DNA of 64,000 bases from NCBI GenBank assembly GCA_958510825.1, contig OY294049.1, positions 34,190,774-34,254,773 on the forward strand, written 5' to 3'. The notes under the pieces were generated by a model that did not search any database, was not told the origin of the DNA, and worked only from the letters and a program-made list of their open reading frames with translations. The stretch is from Brachypterus glaber. Lineage: Eukaryota > Arthropoda > Insecta > Coleoptera > Kateretidae. The position numbers were made by a program, and so were the translations under genes. Below, piece after piece: positions 45,060 to 57,000 of the stretch (position 1 is the stretch's first letter; each line of letters begins with the position of its first letter).

Positions 45060-48000
45060 TGCCTAAAAAAAATGATTTTACTGTTGTTTATGTAACAAGT
45101 AAGTGCAAAAGTACTATTTATTATAATACGTATGTAATATATAAAAATAGGCGAAGTTATAATAGTGTTTCCAGCCGTGGTTTATATATTATTTTTTTTA
45201 CTTCAAAGTAAACTGATTAAAATGCTTTTTAATCATAAAAAGTAGACTTGTTTAATGACTTAAATAATTAAAAATTTTAATTTTTCTTAATTATATTTAA
45301 TAAGTAAAAAAATATTAAGGATATATATTATTAGTTTAATTACTGATAAAAAATAAAATTTTATTTTTTTTATTTTCTTTAATTATGAAAATTTATTATC
45401 GATTTTCTCGTTTAAACTGATCTGAATTAAATATTTATATAAATTAAACAAAATTTTACCGTGATATAAATAAATAAACTGAAAACGGTACGGTTCCACC
45501 GCGAAAATATGCCGATTAGTTTTGAAAATTTGAATATTTTTTTTTCACAGCGCTAAAGCGCCAAAAAAATCCTGGATACAAATGTGTTAAAAAAAACAAG
45601 CCGCCGTGAAGATATGTAATGCTACGCATTTTCCCAAATACCTAAATAAAAAATAAAAAAAAAGCTACAACAATTTTTGTTTTATTTTTTTTTGCGAAAA
45701 CCGAAAAATTTTACAAAAAAAAATAAAAAAATGTTTTAAACATTTTTTAAAAAGTTTTTTTTTTTATTTTCATTTTGCAAAAAAAAAATCGAAAACTTAT
45801 AAAAAAAAGTTTAACCCATAACTGTTTTGTTTTTGGGGGGATTACTTTCAAAATTGGTAGAATTGATCCTTTTTTCGATTTTTTTAATTTTAAAAAGTTT
45901 AACTCCCCATAACTGTTTTATTTTTTGGAGGATTACTTTCAAAAACAATACGGATCATCCCCTTATAGAACTTGATTTTTCCTAAAAATTTCAAGTCGAT
46001 CGGATTATTCGTTCTTGAGTTATCGTATCTACAAAAATCGTCAGACAGACGGACAGACCGGCAAAAAAAAGTTTATTATTTTTTCATGAAAAAAATTTAA
46101 ATCCAAGATTTTTTGTCTAGGACAATTTTTGAAAATTTTGGAAGATTCGAAACTACCGTATAATACTATTCTAGCGCAGGCGCTGTGAACAATATAATAA
46201 GTAACTTTTTAAAATTAAAAATGCCCGTCCGTCCGAAGTTACGTTTTTTATAAGCACTATAAGTCAAGAACGAACTATCCGTTTTTCAGGAAGAATTAAG
46301 TTTTATGACAGAAGGTGTTTATTAGTAAACTACCCATATCTGGGAAAGTGCAAAAAAAAACTGAGAAAAACCCCCCTGCGCAATCCCACAAAAAACCCTT
46401 ACTTTAAAGTTTGGTTTTGATCTGTCCTCTGGAAATAGCTATCTGTATTACTAGGAAGGAAAAGACACTTTACTCCAGTAAAATACTTATTATTTTCTAT
46501 TTATTTTTATGAGCGTGCGAAAAAAAGTCTTCTCCTCCCGCGGAAGGATAGTCCCTTACATTAACATTCATTATTTCTGTAGGTGAGGAGCAGAAATATA
46601 GGTCAGCTGAGTTGAATAATCATGGACCATGTGTGAGAGGCTGGAAATCAGCTAGAAATAGTGAATATCCTCAAGAAATTGTTATTAAATTAGAAGAAAG
46701 ATGCTATGTAGATACTGTACAAATGTTAGCACATGAACATTTAATTCGTAAGTATTTATCTTATATTCGTTTAAACGTAAAGAAGGTATTTTAACTCAAA
46801 AACGAAAAACGGAAAAATAAACAAATTGGTTAGGTAATACCTAATATGTATCATTTGAAAGACTCTTTCCTTTTATGAGGTATCAGCTCAATTCATCTAA
46901 TTCGCTTACTTGATTGGTTGAAAATGACAGTTAAGAGCATAGAACCAACCAATGTGGTTGGTTTATGGTTAAGAGAGAATTAAGTGAGGCTCAGTATAAA
47001 AGGAAAGCGTCTACAATTTCTTTTATAACAAAAATGTATAAAATATTTTTTTTATTTTTAATATTTGCCTTAGAAATTTAAAAAAATGTAATTTTTTAAA
47101 TGACCCCCACTTTATTTTAAAAACTATGAGAGCTAAAACTCTAAAAACCATTAAAAATGTAGAATAAACTTTAAAGGAAAGATTAGATAAGATTCTTTAT
47201 TAGTCCTTTTTTTGTATAAAATACATAAAGACACGCCAATTAGACTATAGATAAGTCCATCATAGTGTAGTAAGGGAGCTGCGCTAGAATAAAAACCCCG
47301 ACGTGTGACGGGCCACGGGTGACGGGCGGCGGGACTTCCTTATTGTTTTGAAGTATACCGCAACATTAAACTTGATGATTTTTAGTCTCGATTCCTACGC
47401 AGACGAAGTCGCGGGTATATGCTAGTAATATATAATGGAATGCGTAGCATTACATATCTTCACGGCTTATTTTACTCATAAACTAATAAAAAAAATTGTT
47501 TAAAATAAAAGTAAATGGAGCATATATTTTTTCTTTATTTTTAGCTACAAAAATAGATATATTTTATAGTAACGAAGACGCTAATACAGACGAGGAAATA
47601 AGTGAGATAAAATGGATTTTTATAGGGTATATAAATTTCTCCGATAACGAGAGTAACGCATTTAATGGCAGAGAATTAAAATCTGTTAATGTCCCGGCTA
47701 ACAAGACTTTGTTTATGAAATTCAGTCTTCATACTAACCACATAAATGAATACAACCCCTTTAGTCAGGTAAGCTGCTTAGGGTTTCCCTAAGATCCCTG
47801 AATAAACCCAGATAGCACATAATAACTATTAGATATCCAGGGGATATACTTTCTGGATATAGAGTATATCCATTGAATAGCCATTAGATATCCCATGGAC
47901 ATCCAAATGTCCGCCTATATCCAGGATATCTACTAGTAGATATCCAGTAGTGTAGTGTAGTAGTGGATATCCAGTATACTGGATATCCACGAGATATCCA

Positions 48001-51000
48001 GTGTACATCTATTTTTTTAACCGTCCTAAAGTATATCCAGTGGATATCCATTAGAGATCCATCATGGATATCCATGGATATCCATAATGGATATGTAGTG
48101 GATATACTTTAGGAAGGTCAAAAAAATAGATGTCCAATGGATATCTCATGGATATCCTGGATATAGGCGGCCATTTGGATGCCCAGGGCATATCTAATGG
48201 CTATCCAATGGATATACTCTATATCCAGAAAGTATATCCCCTGGATATCTAATAGTTATTATGTGCTGTCTGGGAAGTGACGTTAAACTTCACACGTGAC
48301 GTTTAACCACTTCAGTTCCAGGTCTGCAGCTCTATTCTTGACCATTCGCAAAAATAATTCGCATACGCTGTTGCTACGGTGTGATTGGTTGTACCATAGT
48401 AACTGCGTATGCGAATTATTTTTTGCGAATGGTCAAGAATAGAGACCCTGGCAAAAAAAAAGTATTTATAATTTAGTTTTTTTTCGTCATATTTTAGAAC
48501 TTTATCAAACACATATTTTTCGTAAATAAATATTAAAAAAATAACAGTGGCGTAGAAATGTGATTATTTAGAGTATCTTTTAGGATGACCCACCAAAATT
48601 TTAAATTCAAATATTTGAGATCTCACCCCTTAAATTTGTTCATTGGTGTAAGTGTATCATCCCTAAATTTTTTCAGAATTTTTGAAAAAAAAAACTAGAG
48701 GTCGCTTTTAAAAAGATGTGTTTCTTTTTTATTTTTTTAAGGCCGAAGGTTTTTTATTTAAATCTTTTTAACACGGCACGGTATAAAGGGATAGTAAATG
48801 GATAACCTCAAAAAAATCCGAAGGTTTTCTTACAAAATTGCGGCCTCCGACACTGGTCATATCATATCTTCATAGCTTAAGCTGTTTTATTTTTTAGGTA
48901 TCCCTAATAGCAGTTAATATATTGGGAAATGATTTGGAGCGGAGAAGATCAAGCACAGGAGGAAATACCATCGAAGAAAAACTAGAGGAAATTTTGAATA
49001 ATCCCGAATATACCTCCCCATACGACGATTTGTCTTTTATTATGTACGTCGATGTTGAAGTCGCTAAAATTATTAGGGACATGGAAATAAAGAAACATAT
49101 TGCTGTGATAAGTAAGTATTCATGATTTTTAGCCGCAATTGGGGAGCTGAAATAAGGACCCTAGATCAGTTTAGTTTACTTTCCAGCGTGGCGAACTATA
49201 TTTGACATAAACATCAAAATTTACAAGTTATAATTATTCAATTTAAACAAAATTATTTTTCCTACGATCCCCATTAAAAATGATATTTAGCTCACTCTTT
49301 TGTTCTTTAGAAAACGCCTTATATCACACTAGTCTAATAATTTTTATATCACTCTAGTTTGATATTTATGTATGTAGGTTTGCCTAATTTTATATATTTA
49401 CGTTGTAAATTCTACGAATTTTACTCGCCTCGTTTTATATGCCATTTTCCACCTTTCATGAAAGCCTTTTTAGATATTTTTTATGTTTTCAATCCAAATA
49501 TTTCTGTTTTTCATTTCAAAAATAAAAACTATAGTTATAACTCTACTAGTTTAATCAATATAACTTGAGATGTTTTATTATAAAAAACATCAAAATACAC
49601 GGTCTTTTCCTTATGAAATGTAAAACAGTACAATTTTATTATCTTATATGGCAGCATATCCACAGAAATCTAACTGAATTAGCAAACTGTCAAGTTTGGC
49701 TTGATTTGCGCTCGAAGGAAACCCATTAAACAGCTAATAATATTGTATTGTAACCAAAAAAACTAAAGGTAAATAAAAATCATATTTCCTGTTTGACATA
49801 CATAAGGTAGGTATGTTCGTTGGTTCCTGCACTTTTGCACAAATTCAGTACTTAATTGGTTGGATGAAAAGTGTACGTTAGTAGAAGAAAGTGCAATCCC
49901 AACGAACAAACCTATATATAAATTTGTATGCTATTTTTGCTTTTCTTAAAAATTCTCGAAATAAATAATAAAAATTAGAAAATATTAAATTAAGAAACTA
50001 TATTTTTTCGGGATCGTAGGAAAAATAGTGTACATAACTCGTTGGAAAGTGTATTTCTTCCCCCTTTTTACCGTGCTCCCTTTATTTATAAGCGATTTTT
50101 AGAAAAAATTACCGGCACCAAATTTTTGTATCTTTGGTGCGAAGTCCTTCATCTTCTTGCTTTTTTAGATGAAAGATTTGAATTTGCCCGGAAATTGAAG
50201 CATGCAATGTCAAGCTTGAGAACAGCCGGGGAGAGACTGGGAAAATACGAACTGGAAAAACGCATTGCAATAGAGAGAGAAGATTACGAAAGAGCCAATC
50301 AAAAGAAGATGCAGATAGACGAATTTCGAAATAAAACTTATCAAGAAGTTGGCGTAGAGCGACTTTTAGAAATAAATGGGGTAAGAGCCGGTTAGGAGAA
50401 GCTTACTTTTTAATCTTTGCGCTAGTTAAAAAATACACTCTTTTTCATCCTAATTACATCGGCACTTAGTGCTACTAAAAGTGCCGATGTATTAAAATCT
50501 TCGCCGAAAAGTCAAAACCTTTGACCACGTTTTTTTCACATTTCTCGACGTTTTAGACCATTCTGAGTCGAAATCAGTAAAAAAATTTTTGCGTCCGTCT
50601 GTCTGTCTGGGTGTAAACTCTCTAACTCCATTTCTACATGAGATATCGACTTGCGGTTTTTTGCATATTGTTTCTTATCGTATTCCGAAGAGCTAATTAG
50701 ATTTTGGGGGTAAACGATTGGGGGGTAAGGGGGTAAAACTCCTATTTTTAGCGTTTTTTGTTTATAATTAAGGCAATTATTATTGTATTTGGTTAATTTA
50801 GCACTTATATAAAAGATAATTTTAAATTGGTCAAAAAATGTTATAAACAACGTTTTCCTAAAACGCATAGTTTTCGAGATATTGGCGTTTAAAGCAGTAA
50901 AAGGTTTTTTTAGCATATCTCACATATTTATAACCCGATTTCAAAAAATTATATTTTAAATAAAAGCTCTTTTTAAGCCCTATAAAAAATGTTATATACA

Positions 51001-54000
51001 GTTTTTAGCTAGAATATAATGTTTTAAAGATACAGAATTTAAAATCAAACAAAATACCTAGCTTGAAATTTGCAAACTAGATGGCTCTATTGTACAATAG
51101 TGACGATGTTTTGACAGGGTGCTTGCAACGTTTCATCTAGTTTCCTAACTAAAAACTACTTTTAGATGAATCACCAAAATGACGAATGCGTAGACGAACC
51201 AGACGCCAGTATCCGAGGCCTGCTATCACCAATAGCATTAAAAAACGGAAGAAGATCAACATCGCCAACTTCTCAGGGGTCACCAATGTTACCGAGACAC
51301 AGTCACAGTCCTGTAAGAAGTTCCTCGGGTTTCGGGAGCCCAACAAATACGGGCAGCAGACCCGGGTCATTCCGGAAAAGGAATAAATCAGCTGGTTCTA
51401 TTGCGAAAACCAGTTACGAAATGTATGAGGAAAAGCCACTACCGGCGTTAAGACAGTAAGTTTTATTTTTTCGTCGTGTTTTACTGTCGACCTCCAAGAT
51501 AAGGCTCCAAGGTTTGGACTTCGCCCCTGTGACTTGCCCCTCGATTTCACATTTAAAGGTCTACACAATCCGAAAAACCAATTGTTTGAGTTCCGTCCAT
51601 CCGGAGGCCTACTGTAAACTGGGTTACTAGATTTAGGTCATGGTTAGGGCTAGATCTAGATCTATCTTTAAACGGTATGGCCTGTAACAGGCCATAGCGT
51701 TTGACAAATCGAAGCCAAACTTTAAACAAGGTTTTTAGGGGGATCGCCTAGGAGGTTTTCTTAGTTTTTCTTTACTCTGCAAAATGAGGGTAGTTTACTC
51801 ATGAATAAAAATCGAGAAAATCGATTTTTTTTTAAATGGATCTAACGATTTTGTTTTTTAATAGAAACCATTTTCAGTTCGCATACAAACGAGTTCCTAA
51901 GGGAATGCCAAATGGACCCGGAACCAAAAAACCACTCAAGGCTAACCGAAAGGGAACGAAAACAGGCAGCACTGCCAATTTTAGTGTTTGGGACTGAAAT
52001 GGTAGACAAATTCTACTCGAAAAACTATTGTGATAAAGAAGACGGACTAAAAAAATTAAAGGAAGATTTGGTGGGTTATGATAAGACGAGAATGCACACA
52101 GCTAACAAGACTGGCAGGGCAGCCATTTTTTTGTTGCACCGATCTTTGAGGGATAAAGTTTTTTCAGTGTATAATTTGTCGAACGAAGTTATAAGATTGT
52201 ATTTTACACAATTTGTTCCTGGGAGGTAAGAAAATCTTGCTCAGAAATATTTCTCACACTTCCTACACACAAAGAAAAAAAATATATATAAAGCATTTGT
52301 GATACTTGTGCGTCCATGTAAGAAACGTATTCAATCACAAAAAACTTTTAATCCACTTTATCTAAATATCACGCACTTATTTTTAGCAAAAAATTCTCTC
52401 TGTGCAGATGTGTACGATGCTTTTAAAAAAATTTAACATATTTTTTAGAGTGACTTCTCCTGAAGTGGCAAGAAGTGTGGATAAACTTTTGCCAGAATTA
52501 CTGTCAAAATCAGGAGATACAAGTGCAAGAATTCATCACATGGCCGTCCATACAATTCTGACCATGGCGGATTGCAAAGATGTCCGGTAACGTTTACTAC
52601 ATTTTTTCTTGTAATAATTTTCATACAAATAATTTAAAAAAAATAATAATATTATCTATATTATAGAATAAAATAGATTTTTCCCGAAGAGGACTTTGAG
52701 CGGCAGCCCACACTGGTTTAGAAACAATTTTTAGTTCAAGTTTCATATAACCCAATTTTTTTTTCATAATTTAATTATTTAAAGCTTTGGCATCTTTTTA
52801 ATATCAAATTTAAAAAATCTAATGATGCATTTTTGAGAAAAAACGATTTTCATTTGTTTTGACAACAAAATATTAGATTTAAAAATTATTTATAAGATCA
52901 GATTGTACGTCAAAAAGTGGGAAAATAAGTTTCTATGAACCTTTGTGTTAAATAGTTTCTTAGGGGAGCCAGAGCACGTTTAAGGGGCATATTTAGAAGA
53001 AAAAAAATGGGTTATATGAAAGTTGAGCTAAAAATTGTTTCCAGACCACCGTGAGCCAGTTTTAAGGAACTCCCTGCTCTTTTTCACAATCTTTTTTTTA
53101 GATCTACTTATAGTGCAGTTAATTTAGTATATAGATTAGATATATTAGATTATATAAATATGAGTAAAAATAGGTGTGTTCGATTTTTTATCATCAAAGA
53201 AGTTGGAGTTGGTTAAATCATAGAAAGAGTCTCTTTAACGCGTTATAAACCAATCATTATTCTTATTTCAAAAACTACAAAATGCCAACGCAGAAATATA
53301 CCCACTTCTCAGTAGGAAAAGCCAAATTTTACTCAAAAATAAACTTATTTACAGTAAGACTTTACAACAGGTTTAGTCCATTGAGTCTCTACCTCAATGC
53401 TCTAGTCTGGAATCCCTACTCAACAAAACAGTTACGTCCAAACTTTCGAATTTAAAAGACAAGCTATTACGATTTGCTCCGATGCACCTTGGTACATTTC
53501 ATAAAAACCTCTAAAAGTCACTATTAAACCCAGAAATAATCTTTCTACTCCCAAAAAAATTTAAAAAATCATCACCCATTAAATAACGTAAATACTTCAA
53601 ACATTAAATTCAAGAAACTATTCAATGAATAGTGTCTTGAGTAGTATGCATCCTCCATTTACAAATAAATTAGTAAAAGTTTTAAAATCAAACAAGTAAA
53701 TTTAAATCGCTGGTTTTAGAAAATCGAGCAAACCTCCATTTTCCAACCTCGAAATTTCATCGTCATAAATTCGTATTTTCTTGTAGAGATCTGCATTTAA
53801 TACCCGCTCATTTGAGTAGGCCAGTTAGTAGCAGTACTCATCCTAGATTAGCGTTAAGTAGGGCCGAAATGGTTGAACAGCTCATTATCAATCATGGAAT
53901 ATCGACCGAAAAACAAAGGTACCCAACCAAATGAGATTAAGCTTTGATAGATTTCAATTAAATATGCTTAAACCACTCTAGAATGAAGCTGGTTTTCGCA

Positions 54001-57000
54001 TGCGCGCGATTACGGACCAATGAATTACTTGATACGTCACATCAGGCGTACGCTGCTAGTTATTTCATTGGTGGTGTTCATTAGTCTTCTATTGTGACTG
54101 TATTTGATGGTAAATCCATAGGCTTTTGCTGGTTATCAAATTTATGATGCAATTAAAATGGAGGCAAAACGAGGGTATAAGATCATATACCTTGCGTACA
54201 CGCGTGGTGAGATCGGATGTCTATTGATGTTTTCCTTCTTCGCCACCAGAGCTAAATAAGGCGTGCGCACTTATACCCTTATAAGCGTGCGGATAAATAT
54301 TTGAATTTAAACTAAATGTGTAACATGTAATGATGGAGAGTAAAGAAAACATTGTCTTCGGTTCTCTGTTGCAAATTAAATTAAATATAATCTAAATTGT
54401 TGTAATTATAACACTCTAAGTATGTATAAACTACCTTCTTAAAGGTCCAGAAATGAGTATAAACAAATAAATAAGTAAAAAATATATAAATTAACCACAA
54501 TAACAAAAAGATCGAACATGTGGTAATCGCGCGCATGCGAAAACAAGTCTCATTCTAGAGTGGTTTATATGTAGATTAGTTTCATATATTAGATGACTTA
54601 TTTCAACATAAATATGGTTTAATCATACTAGCGCATGCTGGCCAAAAGTCTGTTGAATTCGTACCAGGCGAGTGAAGAAGCTTAAGTTTTTAACTAGAGA
54701 TTCCATGGGCTTATTACTCATAGACCAGTAGGTCCTTAAGAACTTTTATTTCAAATTTAGGTCTTATATAGATATTTTATTAAAGGCTGTCTAAGACGTC
54801 TTTAAGTAATTTTGTGATCTAAATTTTTGAAATTTACATTTCGATTGTGTGATTTGTTTATTATGTTTAATATAAATAAAAATAAAGTTCCTGAATAGTG
54901 TTACACTAATGAATGAAGTTTAGTGTTACTTTATTCAGGGACCCCAGCTTAATAAGCATTGTTTAAATAATTTTTAGTGGCTTAACATGTAGGACACTGT
55001 CCGAATTTGGTTCAAGTGGCCTACACCATCCTGCGGAAGCGGTTAGAAAAGTATCTGAACGAATTTTAGTCCTGGTCTATAGAATTAATCCCAGGCTGGT
55101 AAGAAAACAATTACCTCCCGATGATGATATTACCAGAAGAAATTTACTTTACAGGCAGCTGTTTCACGAATTTGATAAGATCGATTTACAGGTATTATTT
55201 AAAATGCTTTTTATTGTCATATTTATTTTTATTGTATTTTGTATTGTTATTTTGGGACCTGCAAAAAATTTAGAAGGTTCTTCCAATAAAAACCATTCCT
55301 ATCATTAAAAAAAAATCATTTTTGCACGACCAAGACTAAAACCTAATTTTACGCTTTCATTTTCGGGACTAAACTTACTGTTTTTCTCCCTAGGGAATAA
55401 AAATCACGGCAACCTTGATAATATTAAAATATTATACCTACTATGTGCTTTGCTGGTTCAAAAATTAGGTTTGGTGGTGTTTTGTAATAAATTAGCGATT
55501 CAAACCAACTTATTTGATTTTAACAAAGAAAACCTTTAAAAATAACATTGTTATAACAATTTATACATAACTTAAAATTTATCATCTTCGTCCATTTTTT
55601 TGACGTTTGTCTCAACCATATTGAAAAACAATTGAAATCGCGATAGCCATGAAACTGACTTTTCGCAATTTACAGGCATCTTGATTAAATTACGAAAATA
55701 AAACAACCGATTTTAGACGCGTGGTTTTTAATTTTAATTTTATCTACCTACCTAAATTATGTTTGGTCCTGCAAAAAATAGTTTATATACCTCAGGACTA
55801 AACTTGGCTGTTTTAAAACAGCCAGTTTAGTCCCTTGGTATATAAATAACTATTGTTCTATGTTATGTATCTTATATTTTTAGAGAAAGAAAGAAATGCT
55901 CGAAAGAAATCGCTTGATTCAGCAACCGAAAACAAAGGACGATTGTATAAGTCCAGAACCGAGTTCCGCAAGTGAAAAGCAAGCCGATATGAGCAAGAGT
56001 GCGACAAATATTTTTATTTACGAGGACACAAACACTACTAATCCTAGTAAGATATCGAAAAGTCTCAGTGGTGGGAACATAGTACACAATGGAATTTTAA
56101 AGCATACTACCAACTTAAATGATAAGGAAAGTTCTAGCTCTGCAAGTGGGATATCCACACCTAGTAACGGTTCTCAAAAAGGGGAGGATGAAAAGTGAGT
56201 GAAACATATTTCTAAACAAAAATTTAGAATTTAAGTCAGTCGGTCCTAAAAAGGCGACAGAATTTTTGAAATTTTATTTTTGGTCTAAATTTTCAGTTCA
56301 ATAACATTTTAATAACTTTAAATATTGAAAAATATGTGTTTCCCTGTTAAAATGTTTCAACTTTTTCACGTTACTAGTCTAACCTTAGGCCTTAGGAACC
56401 TGCCATAAAACTAACGTTAGACCAAGTCTTTTACACATAACATTTAATATACTTTATTTTTTTTATTATTTGTATCAAGCATGAACATCATAAACAAGAA
56501 AATAATGTCTGGTAGACAATATAGACGGTAAATATTAAACCTAAAGCCCTAAATCTGCCAAATACCGCCATAATTGTATGTAGAGGCGTGGTCTAGAAGT
56601 CCAGGCACTGGGTAGGTTCTGACTTGCAAAAGGTCAAGGAGAGTTCTAATTTGGTAGTCTTGGACAGTTTGGTATCCTTATTAATATTCCGAGTTTTCGA
56701 CCTTGAGCGACCGCCGCTCGCGCCGCCATATTGGAAAAATGGTACCGAAAACCACAAAAGTTGCGGGAAATTTCATGATCTATAATTTTTGTAATAGCTA
56801 TTTTTAACCTAGGTGGCGCTGGAGGGAAAATATTCTCGAGTAACTAGTTTTCGGTACCATTTTTCCAATATGGCGGCGCGAGCGGCGGTCGCTTGGTCGA
56901 AAACTCGGAATATTAATCAGGATACCAAACTCTACAAATCTACGCAATTAGAACTCTCCTTGACCTTTTGCAGCGAAACCCCCTTTTATAAATTCAGTAC

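Noticed and set aside
47884..48075. Open frame rich in Trp/Ile/Ser/Tyr repeats on the minus strand
   Set aside because: It is a translation of the GGATATCC array and not a protein.
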